Notes: generated from the letters alone by a model not told the origin. A DNA stretch of 64,000 bases from JASLEW01 sp963732005 (GCA_963732005.1 CAVSXT010000005.1:620001-684000), one strand, 5' to 3'. Counted from the stretch's first letter, positions 49,266 through 58,834 are shown. Numbers and translations are program-made.

Positions 49266-50828
49266 CTACTCGCCGGAGTCCGGGCTCGGGTCGCTCCAAT
49301 CGTCGGGCACCTCAATCCTCGCCTCAATGCCCGCATGTTGAGCAAGCAAGTACAGCAGATGGCTGCCGCTGAGAAGCTCAATCGGCTTGCCATCTGCGAA
49401 CTCAAATGCGGCCTTTCCGTATCCACTTGTTGTCACGAGGATGCCCTTCGAGGCACCCTCATTCTGGAGGGTCCCGAAGAGGTCGCGAACGGCGCTGACG
49501 CCGACTGTGTTCTTGTACCGCTTGGCCTGGATGACGACTTTCCCTCCAAAGATCGGGCGCGGATCGTATGCCACGCAATCGACGCCGCCGTCCCTCGATG
49601 CACGTGTCAGCCGCGTTTCTAGTCCCATCTTGCTGAAGAGGTTGGTGATCAGGGTCTCAAACTCGCCCGGAGTCAGGTCCATGAGATTCGGTCGGTCGTC
49701 GAGCTGCGAAAGAACATCGCCCTCCTCGATGAAGCGCGGATCCACCATGTTGAAGTCAAGGACCGGTCGGACAGCAGCCAACTCGGATGGGTCCTTCGAG
49801 ACAGATGCATTCAACGCCCGCAAGCACGCGGTTGGTTCCACGTGTAAGAGGTCCAATGCATGAAAGGTCTCGCGAGAAACCCGCACTGTAACGAGGCAGA
49901 TTCTAGCTGGGCGACCTGTGGCCTTATCGAGCCCGTTGACGAAGCCATTGAACACCACTGTATCGGCAAAGTGATTCGGGTCGGCCGAGAACAGTTCGTG
50001 GATGCTGCGCAGAGTCATTTGTGAGATAAGCGAACCGTAGATACCGCGCCTCTCTCTAAAAGCGCGCGGCAACTCGACGATTTCATTGGTGCTCTTCACG
50101 TGCTTGTATGCCCGGACCACCGGCACGACGTCGAAGGTCGGCAGATCCATTTCAACGACTAGTTGCTTCGACTCGGAGACGAAGGCAATGCGCAAGCTGC
50201 GCGGATACTCCTCTAGATAAGAGCTGCGACTCAAAACGAGCGTGAAGTAGCTCGCAACGGCATTTGCGGCGCCGGTATCAAGCGCCTGCATGAAGGTCTC
50301 CACCTCGGCGTGCTGTGCTTCGACCCGCGACCTCTCCTTCGCGACGGCAGCGAGATGAGCGGCGTGAGCGTCCTCAAGCAGCTGCTGGCGCTCTCTTTCG
50401 CGATTCTCGTGCAGGACAAGGTCGGCATGGTAGCGCTCATGAGCTGCCTCACTTTCCCGCTGGTAACGTACTCGCCTACCGGGAATCAGCTTCTGCAAAG
50501 TCGTCAGGGCAGGCGGGAGGTAGGCACCCGCCTGGGGTGCTGCGAGTGGCACTGCCAGAGCGCCTCCACCAAAGGGCGGGGAGGTGAACTTCTCTTTAAG
50601 CGTCTCCAGATCGACTATTGCGCTTGTTGCTAGCCCCGCAGCCAACGTCGCCTCAAGTCGCTGGATCTGGAGCGCGAGCGCGGCGTTTAGCGCTTGAACT
50701 TTCTCAGCTCGCGGTTGGTCCGCCCTACTAGCCGTAGCTTGAGACAATGGCACTGTAGGAATCCAAAGCGGCGGGATATTCCCGTATCGCCTCAGTGCTG
50801 CCAGTCTCATTTCGTCGGAGAATGACAT
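49266..50828 (-). CDS. Mrr-type restriction endonuclease-like protein
   Basis: A 520-residue protein. A coiled helical region (about residues 125-180, rich in Glu, Arg, His) and a DUF-like middle precede the C-terminal nuclease domain (about 385-500): TPGEFETLITNLFSKMGLE, GGVDCVAY, VIQAKRYKNTVGVSAVRDLFG and GILVTTSGYGKAA. The D-(x)n-QAK arrangement is the PD-(D/E)XK core of the Mrr family, which cleaves DNA, often modified DNA. It lies 46 bases after the SHOCT gene on the same strand. No methyltransferase is near, which fits a type IV or other defence nuclease (inference). Confidence 0.72.
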   Translation of the reverse strand: MSFSDEMRLAALRRYGNIPPLWIPTVPLSQATASRADQPRAEKVQALNAALALQIQRLEATLAAGLATSAIVDLETLKEKFTSPPFGGGALAVPLAAPQAGAYLPPALTTLQKLIPGRRVRYQRESEAAHERYHADLVLHENRERERQQLLEDAHAAHLAAVAKERSRVEAQHAEVETFMQALDTGAANAVASYFTLVLSRSSYLEEYPRSLRIAFVSESKQLVVEMDLPTFDVVPVVRAYKHVKSTNEIVELPRAFRERRGIYGSLISQMTLRSIHELFSADPNHFADTVVFNGFVNGLDKATGRPARICLVTVRVSRETFHALDLLHVEPTACLRALNASVSKDPSELAAVRPVLDFNMVDPRFIEEGDVLSQLDDRPNLMDLTPGEFETLITNLFSKMGLETRLTRASRDGGVDCVAYDPRPIFGGKVVIQAKRYKNTVGVSAVRDLFGTLQNEGASKGILVTTSGYGKAAFEFADGKPIELLSGSHLLYLLAQHAGIEARIEVPDDWSDPSPDSGE

Positions 50829-50874
50829 GCATTTACACCGAGCGCGGACTTTTGGCTGCGGGGCCGCGCTCCTG

Positions 50875-52170
50875 TTATGGCGGTGGCGGAGTGTTCTGTG
50901 GTGATGCTTTGATGGGTGCCTTCTTCGGTGGATTGTCGAGTCCGAGAAGCTTCTTCTTCTTGGCCTCGAATTCCCCCTTCGTGATGACCCCTTGATCCCG
51001 GAGGGCAGCTAGCTGCTTCAGTTCTTCGATGTAGGAGGGAACTTCTTGCACACTTGGAGATGCATTAACGGTCGCCGCGAGATACGTCTTCTCCGCAGCA
51101 GCCATGCGCAAGTCTGCCATGATCCATGGTATCTGAACCGAAACAGGATTGATCGTGATCGTCCTGCCTCCCCCGGCACCAGCCGATTGCGTTTGAGTAG
51201 TTATCTTGTAGGCGTCAACGATCCGCCGCATCTCTGGATCTTCAAGCATCTCTCCGGTGCCGACACTGGAAAGAGCAACCATAATCTGACCATAGAGGAA
51301 GGGGGTGCCTGCATCATTGATCTTGTGTTGCCAGAGCGTGACGCTGTCACGATACGCAGCGAGGATCATTGTAAAGCGTTGAGCAAGCGCCTGTTCTCCT
51401 GGCGAGGACGCTTTGTCCCTTGCGATCGAAGCCTCGGTGGCCAAAGCCTGCACCAACTCGGAATAGCGCGGAAAGTTCACCCCAACCCCAGTCGCCTCCT
51501 TGACAGCCTTCGCGGCGCGGTAGACCGCGTCGAACTTCTGCTTGTCAATGCCCTTCGGCGAAAGGTCTTGCTCGTCAAGGGAAGGAGCTGGCGTCGCTGT
51601 GGCCAGGTCTGACGGCGGCGTCTTGGTCGGTGTTACATCGGCCTCTTGTGCGCGGCGCACGGAGAAGATGATGCGTTCGTATCCGGGTCGTCGCGCTGCG
51701 AATTGGGCGCGCGGCGACTGGCCCAGAAACTCCACGCAACCGCTGCTTGTGGGCAGCATCAGCCCAAGCACGGTGGAGTTGCCCTGATCCCACTCGGCGA
51801 GGACGCCACGGACCCCGTCAATATCCTTGACCACGGCCGTCTTGACCCCCTTGAGAGTGCGTTTGACGTTGGCAGCGACCTCGTCCGGGTTTGCTAGCGA
51901 ACGGTTACAGGCGATAACCCCGATCATATCGGGATTGCCGTTCCTGGTCCCCGGAGGAACCAGCAATAGCATCGAAGGCGGATTTCCCTCCTGATAGATG
52001 TACCAGTCTGAGGGAATCTCCACGGTGTAGGGGTAGCGCAACGAAGTCCCGGCGACGGCAACCCGTCGGCCAGGTAACTCGGCCTTGGCGTCGGCGGCCA
52101 GAGCGAGGGACAGGGCGAGGGCAAATGGGGCGGCGGAGGCGAGAGCGACGGTGTACCGGCAGCTGGGCAT
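50875..52170 (-). CDS. Exported protein with C-terminal SHOCT domain
   Basis: A 431-residue protein. A signal peptide (MPSCRYTVALASAAPFALAL to AKA) is followed by a domain with YPYTVEIPSDWYIYQEGNPP, similar in style to PsbP/DUF1795-type stress proteins, an unknown helical part, and a C-terminal SHOCT motif (EELKQLAALRDQGVITKGEFEAKKKKLLG). ATG at 52170 has AAGGAGGA eight bases upstream. It precedes the nuclease gene in the same direction. Function unknown. Confidence 0.6.
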   Translation of the reverse strand: MPSCRYTVALASAAPFALALSLALAADAKAELPGRRVAVAGTSLRYPYTVEIPSDWYIYQEGNPPSMLLLVPPGTRNGNPDMIGVIACNRSLANPDEVAANVKRTLKGVKTAVVKDIDGVRGVLAEWDQGNSTVLGLMLPTSSGCVEFLGQSPRAQFAARRPGYERIIFSVRRAQEADVTPTKTPPSDLATATPAPSLDEQDLSPKGIDKQKFDAVYRAAKAVKEATGVGVNFPRYSELVQALATEASIARDKASSPGEQALAQRFTMILAAYRDSVTLWQHKINDAGTPFLYGQIMVALSSVGTGEMLEDPEMRRIVDAYKITTQTQSAGAGGGRTITINPVSVQIPWIMADLRMAAAEKTYLAATVNASPSVQEVPSYIEELKQLAALRDQGVITKGEFEAKKKKLLGLDNPPKKAPIKASPQNTPPPP

Positions 52171-52248
52171 AGGTGCGGTCCTCCTTCGTCTCTCCCGGAT
52201 CGGGCAAGCGGGGGAACGGGTGACGCTCTTTAGTGTATCGCGTTTTAG

Positions 52249-53146
52249 GTGGAACGCTTTACCTGGGCTGGCGGCATCGCCGCGACGATCCAGGCCGGCT
52301 TCGAGATCTTCACCCGCTTCGCCCAAGAGGTCGGCACTATCGACGCCCAGGCAGCGGAGCGGTTCAGCGAAGATTGCTTACAGGCCCTTCGCGAGGCGGA
52401 GGCCGCCCAGAAGGGCGAGCAGCCACCGTTGATCCAGTCCAGCAGTTGGCCTCCGCTATCTCCTCGGGTGCGTGCCACCTCGGAGCGGCAGCAGGAGGTG
52501 ATCGACCTCAGTCAACGAGCGTGTGGGGCTGGCACGACAGCGGCGGGCCTTGGTCGCCACAAGGTAGCCGCGTCGGATGGACCGACAAAGGAAGGGAACA
52601 TCTTCCTCGACCCGAACGCGGCCTTCAAGGCCGTCCAGCAGCAGTCGATGGGAGCCTTCTCGGTCAGCAAGGGGACCCTCTGGAAGCACTGCCACGGTGC
52701 CGGGCTACTGGAGCTGGACTTCGAGCAACGTCGAGCTCGGCGCCAGGAAGCCTCACACGAGATTCTCGACGCCTTCAAGCTCTGGCTCGATGATCTTGAG
52801 CCGCAGGTACTACCCAAGAGCGCACTGGCCACGGCGATCGGCTACACCCGCCGACAGTGGGCGGCCCTCGAGCGCTACCTCGGCGACGGCGAGCTCTTCG
52901 CCGGGAGCGATGCCGGCGGCGTCCGGGCCGCCAAGCTTTACAGTCTCATCGCCAGCGCCAAACGCCACGCGCTCGAGCCCTACGTACGCCTACCTGCGCG
53001 CAGCTTTCGAGCGTCTCCCGAGTCACCCCGCCGACCGACTCCACGAACTCGCGCCCGCCTTCTGGGCAGCAGACCTAGCATCTCGCTGAGGCGCCGCCAC
53101 CCTCACCCGCCGTGGCGACTGGGGGGGCGGTTGACCGAACGCTTAC
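52249..53146 (+). pseudogene. Chimeric remnant: primase-like tail fused to IS66 transposase, copy 2
   Basis: An open frame from GTG 52249 first shows a fragment resembling the C-terminal part of phage/plasmid primase-helicase proteins (ATIQAGFEIFTRFAQEVG; NIFLDPNAAFKAVQ; GTLWKHCHGAGLLE). From about 52712 it becomes IS66 transposase (VLPKSALATAIGYTRRQWAALERYL), then skips some 20 residues (the DNN-to-RKNWL block) and rejoins at LFAGSDAGG. A four-base insertion near 52985 shifts the frame away from the IS66 ending, so no working transposase is made. The IS66 right end is at 53146. The primase part is a weak call. Confidence 0.6.
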
Positions 53147-53157
53147 GGACAAGCCTC

Positions 53158-55067
53158 TTACCGGCCGAGCCCGAGGTCGCGGACCAGGTCGATGGCGCGG
53201 TCGAGCGCCTGCACGGCGACGCGGATCGGCAGCTGTAGGCCTTTCGGCAGCAGCGAGGTGGCGGTGTTGACCGCGGCGGCGCCAAGCCGCTCGACGGTGC
53301 GCTCGAGAGCCTTCTCCGCCGGTTCGGTCGCGGCTCGCACGTGTTGCAGGGATGCGGCGACGCGGCCGATCTGGGCCCGGACCTGATCCATGCCGGCGCC
53401 GACGCGGCCGGCGGCCTCGACGGCGCGGGCGGCGGTCCGCTCGACGAGACGATGGTCCTCGAGGCGCCAGCGCAGGCGCGGCAGGGCCTGCTCCGCGGCA
53501 CGGCGCTGGCGATCGCCACCGAGCAAGGGCAGGGCATGGCCGCGCTGGTGCCCGTAGGCCTGGGCCTGGCCGGCGGCCAGACGGTCGGCTGCGTGTGGGT
53601 CGGCGAGCAGGGCGCGGACGGCGTGCTGGGGATTGGTGTAGACCCGGGCGGCGTCGCGCTCGAGCGCGGCTCGGGATGGGCCCAGCTCGCTCTTTGCCTT
53701 CTGCGCGTGCTCCAAGACCTGCCAATCGCGACTGAGGTGCTGGTGCTCGCGGCTCAGGGCCTGGCGGCGCTCCTCCCACTGCTGGACGCGGCTGGCGGTG
53801 CGCTCGAGCTCGGCGGCGCCGTAGTCGCGGGCGAGGTCCTTGCGGCTGTCGCGCGAGAGGGCACGGTCGAGATGATGGCGATCGGCGAAGGTCTCGCGGT
53901 CGGCGTAGAGATGGACGCCCTCGCGGTGACGGGTCATCGCGACGTAGGCCGCGTGACGGTCCATCAGCGGGTCGGCCAGGGCGTAGGTGCGGTCGACCGT
54001 CGCGCCCTGGCTCTTGTGGATGGTGACCGCGTAGCCATGGGCGATGTCCTTGTACTCGCCCGGATGAAAGGCGACGGCGCGCCCGTCGTCGAGGCGGACG
54101 TTGAAGCGCTCGGGGGTGGCGTGCTCGATGGTCCCCAGCGTGCCGTTCTTGACGCCTGAAACCTGGGCGCCGCGGTCGAGGTTGGCGACCTGGTGGCCCT
54201 GGTGGTCGTTGCTGAGGAAGACGATACGGTCGCCGGCGGCGTAGTCCCTGCCGCCGATCGGGACGGCGGGATGGGCGAGCTCGCCGGCGGCGTGGCGGGC
54301 GTCGCGCACGGCATCGTTGAGGCTGCGAGCGTCGGCGTTGCGGTAGGCGACGATGAGCTGAGAGCCGGCCGGGTGCTCGGCGCGGTCGGCCATGCGAGCT
54401 CGGCCAGGCGCAGCTCGAGGTCGCGCCAGCCGGTGGCCTCGGCGAAGGCCTCGGCGGCCTGCTCGCGCACGCGGTCGGCGAGGGGCTGCTGGCCGGTGCG
54501 CCGCGCCTCGGCGTAGGCGCCGCTCGACGGCTCCGGCGGATCGAGCTCGCGGGCCGCGTCCCGGCCGGTGCGCCGCAGGCCGAAGTCGCGCTCGATCTGG
54601 GGGATCGGCCGGCGGCGGGCCTTCACCATGTCCTGGAACGGGTCCCAGACTTCGCCGTCGTCGCCGACGCGGTTGACCATGATGTGGACGTGCTCGCGGG
54701 GCGTGTCGTTGTGGGCGATGAGCAGCGCCTGGTGGTCGGCGAGGCCCATGCTGTCGAGGACGCGGTCGACCGCCTGGCCCCACTGCTCGCGGGTGAGGTG
54801 CTCGCCCTCCGGCAGGCTCAGGCCGAAGTGGTAGACCGGCAGCTCGACGCGGGTGCTCAGCTCGTCGGCGTGGGCGCGCATCACCAGCGCGGCGTCGCGC
54901 GGGTCGTCGATGCCGTCGAGGTTGCGGGTGGCGGTCCACTCGACACGGTCGAGGTTGGGGGCGGACTTGGGTCCTCGCTCGAGGTAGCCGGCGAGGCCGG
55001 TGAAGCTCGAGCCCAGGCCGGTGCGGTGGCCGGTCTTCGAGAGCCTGCCGCCCTTGAAGGTGGTCAC
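53158..55067 (-). pseudogene. Decayed MobA/TraA-type relaxase-helicase
   Basis: Two out-of-frame pieces of one conjugative relaxase. The N-terminal piece, from GTG 55067 (VTTFKGGRLSKTGHRTGLGS), has the relaxase motif with histidines NDTPREHVHIMVNRVGDDGE and ends near GWRDLELRLAELA (about 54395). The C-terminal piece (from about 54393 to the stop at 53158) holds the end of the helicase, including AVTIHKSQGATVDRTYALAD and HAAYVAMTRHREGVHLY. The central helicase part with Walker A and B is missing and the junction is out of frame. The element can no longer process itself fully; the relaxase part may still nick in principle. Confidence 0.72.
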
Positions 55068-55432
55068 GCGCCGCCCTTCCTTTCCGGCTCGTCGCGGAGG
55101 GCCGCGAGGAACGCCTGCTGCAGGGCGCCGATCTCGGCGCGCACGGCGTGGATCTCGCGCAGCAGCTCGGGGGGCAGCAGGATGCCGCTGTTGGCGAGCT
55201 TGACCAGCTGGTTGAGGTTGGTGCCCACCCGGTTGACGGCGACGATCGCCGAGCGCACCTCGGAGCGCCGCGCGATCGGCGTGCCGCCGAGTACCAGGAC
55301 GCGGATGTAGGCCGAGACCGATAGGCAGCAGTCTTTGGCGCGCTCCGCGACGGCGGCGTGCTGATCTGGGGTGAAGCGGGTGGCGGGCGTGCGGCCGAGA
55401 TGAGCGACGTGACTTTGTGGCTCTTGATCCAC
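55064..55432 (-). CDS. mobC: MobC-like relaxosome accessory protein
   Basis: A 122-residue protein with the MobC pattern: FTPDQHAAVAERAKDCCLSVSAYIRVLVLG (ribbon-helix-helix-like), then VAVNRVGTNLNQLVKLANSG and LREIHAVRAEIGALQ. MobC proteins bind the origin of transfer and help the relaxase. The gene overlaps the relaxase GTG (GTGA). Start GTG 55432. Its 5' end reads into the remnant of an AIPR-type gene on the other strand, which marks the edge of the mobilisation segment. No oriT could be located. Confidence 0.75.
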   Translation of the reverse strand: MDQEPQSHVAHLGRTPATRFTPDQHAAVAERAKDCCLSVSAYIRVLVLGGTPIARRSEVRSAIVAVNRVGTNLNQLVKLANSGILLPPELLREIHAVRAEIGALQQAFLAALRDEPERKGGA

Positions 55433-55496
55433 AGCAGGAGCGCATCCGAACAGAGCTCCAGATAGAGGATGTCGAATATGTCTTTAAATCTGGTCA
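55411..55496 (+). pseudogene. AIPR-type gene fragment, left of IS4
   Basis: In frame with the fragment right of the IS element: DFVALDPQQERIRTELQIED, ending in VFKSG at the target duplication. Together with 57002-57508 it gives a continuous C-terminal part of an AIPR-like protein if the IS element and one target copy are removed. The 5' part is lost at the mobC edge. Confidence 0.55.
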
Positions 55497-57001
55497 CTGC
55501 TGTCCAAGAACGCCGTAGAGTCGGGCTTGAACTCGGGCTAAGTCATTGAAAATAAGAGGCTGGCCTCCCAGGGCGACGCACGTTCCGGGTTGAGGTCTCC
55601 TCCATTCCCCACTTTTCGTGAGCACCCGATTCGCAGCACCTCCGCTTCTGGTGCTCATGCCGGAAGCTGTCCAGGAACCGGCAGCGACAGCGCCAGCTGC
55701 TCGGCGGGCGGCAGCAGTGGCGGGGTCTCCAGGGGTTTCGCCAGCCAGTCGTGGAGGTCCCTATAGGTAAAGAGGTTGAGACGCAGCAGCGAAGCCAGGT
55801 TGGAGAGCGACCAGCCGGCGGTGGAGAGGAAGTGGAGCCACTTGAGCAGCAGCAGCGCGAGCAGTGCTGTCCAAAGCTGAATGCGCAGGGCGTTCTCGGT
55901 GGTGCCGACGAAGGTCTTGACCTTCAGGTTCTGCTTGAGCGCCTTGAAGAAGAGCTCGATCTGCCAGCGCTCGCGGTAGATAGCGGCGAGCGTCGTGGCG
56001 CCGAAGGCGAGGTGGTTGGTCAGCACCTCGATCTGGCGCTGCTGCTCGGGATCCCAGACGACGATGCGCCGCAGCCGGTCGGGGCACTTGGTCTCGGCGA
56101 CGGTACCGGTGAGCAGGATGATCTCGTCGGCCAGGATGCGATGGCCTTGCGGCAGGTCGCGGGACTCCTCGACCGTATAGGCAGTCCCCTCTTTCATCCG
56201 GGTCACCCAAAAGACGCCCTGGCCGCACCACCGGCCGAAGAGGGCGAAGTCGGTGTAGCCGCGATCGACGACGACGATCGAGCCCGGCCGCAGCGGCGCC
56301 AGCCGGGCCGGCCGGATGTCATGCTGGCGGGCCTCGGTGAGGACGGCGAACTCCGGCAAGTAGTCGTCGTGGCTGAGCAGGACGTGGAGTTTGACGCCGC
56401 CTTTGGCCTGGCGGAAATCGGCCCACGGGAACAGCGACAAGCACAAGCTGATCGTCGTCGAGTCCAGCGACAGCAGGCGGTTCTTGAAGCGGAAAGGATG
56501 CTTCTTCTCGCCCAGCACTCCCTGCTCGCGGAAGCGCTCGAGCACCTTCCAGAACAACGCCTCGAACATCGCCGCCGGCCGATGCTGGTTGGCGTAGGCT
56601 AGCGTGGAGCGCCGGGGGGCGCTGTCGATGCCGACGTGCACGAGCTTACCCTCGCAGCAGGCGAGCCCATTGCAGATCTCCCGCAGCGAGTCGGCGCGCG
56701 CCAGTTGCGAGAAAAGCATGGCGACCAGGTGAGTCCAGGACGCGAAGCCCTTGGCATAGCGCTCGGCGCCGAACTTCCGCACCAAGCCCTGGAAGGTGTC
56801 GCGGGGGATCTGCTTGAGGAGTTGACTGAAGAGGCTGCCGACTCGTACCATCTGTCCACCCTCCGTTTTTTGTCTTGGCAGACTTGGCCCAGGATACCCT
56901 GAGCCGGAACGGAGGGCCTACAACAACCTTATTTCATGCCAGGTTCTGGGGAAAAGTGACCGGTTGGGCGACTCTCAGATTTCCGATTTTGGACAAGAGT
57001 G
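55495..57001 (-). mobile_element. IS4-family insertion sequence with target duplication
   Basis: About 1.5 kb. AAATCTGGT (9 bp, or 11 bp with the following CA) is duplicated at 55486-55494 and 57002-57010. The ends are imperfect inverted repeats: CACTGCTGTCCAAGAACG on the left and CACTCTTGTCCAAAATCG on the right (14 of 18). One transposase gene inside, intact. The clean duplication indicates a recent insertion. It splits the AIPR-type remnant. Confidence 0.85.
55655..56851 (-). CDS. IS4-family DDE transposase
   Basis: A 398-residue transposase. An N-terminal DUF4372-like part (VGSLFSQLLKQIPRDTFQGLVRKFGAERYAKGF in outline) precedes the catalytic domain: first Asp in LLSLDSTTISLCLS, second in IVVVDRGYTDF, and Glu in the YREK-type block YRERWQIELFFKALKQNLKVK. 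Length and motifs are complete, so the element is probably functional. ATG 56851 is followed by no frameshift. Confidence 0.92.
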   Translation of the reverse strand: MVRVGSLFSQLLKQIPRDTFQGLVRKFGAERYAKGFASWTHLVAMLFSQLARADSLREICNGLACCEGKLVHVGIDSAPRRSTLAYANQHRPAAMFEALFWKVLERFREQGVLGEKKHPFRFKNRLLSLDSTTISLCLSLFPWADFRQAKGGVKLHVLLSHDDYLPEFAVLTEARQHDIRPARLAPLRPGSIVVVDRGYTDFALFGRWCGQGVFWVTRMKEGTAYTVEESRDLPQGHRILADEIILLTGTVAETKCPDRLRRIVVWDPEQQRQIEVLTNHLAFGATTLAAIYRERWQIELFFKALKQNLKVKTFVGTTENALRIQLWTALLALLLLKWLHFLSTAGWSLSNLASLLRLNLFTYRDLHDWLAKPLETPPLLPPAEQLALSLPVPGQLPA

Positions 57002-57508
57002 AAATCTGGTCATGCTCTACCCACGGGACGTCGCGGATTTGATATAACAGAAGCAACTGTAGCGCTTGCCTGCGCTGGTAACGATGTTGGTCTGGCGGTT
57101 CAGGCGAAGAGGGAGATCGGCAAGCTCTGGGAAGATATCACGAAGACACCATATCTTGCCCTCTTCAACCCGTCAGTCTCAGGGCCCGCGCTCTGGCGTC
57201 TAGTTTTTATATTGCGTTTGGTGGAGCAGACCTTGCAACAGCACCAAAGGGCCAGGGAGGGGCGCGAGCGTATGTTCGCCGTTCATGGGAATCGCCTTGT
57301 CGAGTGGTTGGTATTTAGGAACCTCCCCAGGGACCTTGCCCTTGATTCCAATGCGAATGTGGAGCTCATCATGGAGAATACGGGTGCCGCACTCGATGAA
57401 GTATCAAGCGCAGCGAACAGGCTCTTTGGGACTGACGTCTATCTCGCTAGTTTGTTCAAGAATCTAACGAAGTGCCGCCTAATTGTAAAAGATATCACGA
57501 AGGAGTAG
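57002..57508 (+). pseudogene. AIPR-type abortive infection gene, C-terminal remnant
   Basis: About 168 codons: KSGHALPTGRRGFDITEAT, VALACAGNDVGLAVQAKREI, GKLWEDITKTPYLALFNP, then a helical tail to the stop at 57508. The pattern is that of the end of AIPR proteins (phage abortive infection). The apparent GTG at 56999 is only the IS end; the gene originally continued to the left of the IS element. Family call moderate. It lies in lower-GC DNA. Confidence 0.55.
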
Positions 57509-57569
57509 CGTTCTGAAGATCAGGACTTGAGATTCCACCGTCCTGGAGGCATTAGGGTATCGCCTTCAG

Positions 57570-58778
57570 TCATATTTTCACGGCTCCGGTTTTCTTCGTC
57601 ACCCAAAAAAACACCGACAGCACGGCTTCGAGTAACCATCGGCGAAAGTCGTCGTAGTGCGGCGCCATGGCTGGGTCGGCCGGATCGATGTTGTGCGAGG
57701 TCTCGTTTCGTAACCTATACGTAAGAAGAATGCGCTTTGCAACAGCATCCGCCGCCGAATCGGTGCCGCAGAGAGTCGTCGTGTTTAGATATTGCCACAC
57801 CTGGTCCGGTGTGTGCGCAGCATCTCCGGAGCGATCGATGCCCGCATCGATTGCCGCCAAGAGACCCGGCCATGAGGCTACCGAATTGCGGAATAGGCCA
57901 GGACGGCTGCTTGATTTCAGATTGGGCTTCCTCCGACGATCTCTGCGCTTGTCGGCGAAGTGCATATGGCAGATTGTCCCGGCGAGAGTGGGGGGCGTGG
58001 CGAACGCCAATGCCACATCCGGACTCCTGTGCGCCTTGCCCAGCATCTTGAGGAGCACTTCGAAGAGAGTCGCTAAGTCGCGAACGCTTGCCAAGCGAAC
58101 AGCCTGTGCGTGATAGTCGGTCATCGTCCCCACGCTAGCGTACTCCACAATCCCAGTGAGTAGATTTAGGTCGCCTCTGCCAGCCAACCACCTGATTAAG
58201 GCTCTCACGTCCGAGTCGCTAATGCTGATACCCAACTCTGTGTTGACGAAGGCGATGACGGCAGCGGGCAACTTTGGGAGAACGTGCATTTTCAGCCATT
58301 GGTTGAAGATTCCCTCTTCTGAAAACGCATAGCTTTCGTGAATAGTCTTTATGTCGGCTCGGTGACGGATGTCCTCATTTGCTGCGGCATGCAACCACGG
58401 CAGCGCCTGGCTGTATCTGCCGATCACGAACTGGGCGATAGCATAGTTTGCATATATAGCCCCGCGGTGGAGATCAATCCCCTGCGTCCGGCAATGCTCG
58501 TCGATGATCTCCATAGCGAGTTCATATGTATCCCTACTAACGTCAGGCAACTTCTTTAGCCGCAACAGCTCTGCAAGGGTGATCAATGGCTTGATGTAGC
58601 CGTCCAGGTCGGCTGCATGGGGATCAGCTGTCTTTAGTGACTCCATGACCCACTTGCTCCCAAGAGACTCTACCTCATCCCACAGCGCCTCGATTTTGTT
58701 GATCAGCTCGTCGTACGACAAGGTTGTAGCCGTGTGGACGACGCCTGCAGTGCCATCGCTTTCACTCACGTTAGGCAT
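57570..58778 (-). CDS. Unknown protein with C-terminal HEPN-type motif
   Basis: A 402-residue protein of mixed helical character with no family I recognise over most of its length. TPR-like helices are suggested around residues 60-130 (LLRLKKLPDVSRDTYELAMEI; IYANYAIAQFVIGRYSQALPWL). Near the end is YRLRNETSHNIDP, an RNxxxH motif (Arg at about 357, His at about 362) with flanking hydrophobic helices, as in HEPN RNases. It is last in the four-gene minus-strand operon, 56 bases after the HNH-TIR gene. ATG 58778 or GTG 58784. An RNA-cutting effector or toxin is the inference. Confidence 0.6.
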   Translation of the reverse strand: MPNVSESDGTAGVVHTATTLSYDELINKIEALWDEVESLGSKWVMESLKTADPHAADLDGYIKPLITLAELLRLKKLPDVSRDTYELAMEIIDEHCRTQGIDLHRGAIYANYAIAQFVIGRYSQALPWLHAAANEDIRHRADIKTIHESYAFSEEGIFNQWLKMHVLPKLPAAVIAFVNTELGISISDSDVRALIRWLAGRGDLNLLTGIVEYASVGTMTDYHAQAVRLASVRDLATLFEVLLKMLGKAHRSPDVALAFATPPTLAGTICHMHFADKRRDRRRKPNLKSSSRPGLFRNSVASWPGLLAAIDAGIDRSGDAAHTPDQVWQYLNTTTLCGTDSAADAVAKRILLTYRLRNETSHNIDPADPAMAPHYDDFRRWLLEAVLSVFFWVTKKTGAVKI

Positions 58779-58834
58779 TCTCACTGGTCCGACAACTGGA
58801 AACTTGTTGGCCGATGATTCCGGCTCTTATCCAT

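Larger units (their letters stand above)
48844..53146. repeat. 250-bp direct repeats (IS66 tails) 4 kb apart
   Basis: 48844-49094 and 52893-53146 are near-identical and in the same orientation, from GCTCTTCGCCGGGAGCGATG to CGAACGCTTAC. The second has a four-base insertion (GTAC, near 52985) and a one-base loss near its stop. They bracket the restriction-type nuclease and SHOCT genes. Confidence 0.85.

Noticed and set aside
48844..53146. An active composite transposon made of two IS66 copies
   Set aside because: Both copies lack most of the transposase and the left end, so they cannot transpose; only recombination is plausible.
55067..55497. An in-frame extension of the helicase frame upstream to 55497 as a single long relaxase
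   Set aside because: That frame is unrelated to relaxase over this part; mobC and the relaxase N-terminus occupy the other two frames.
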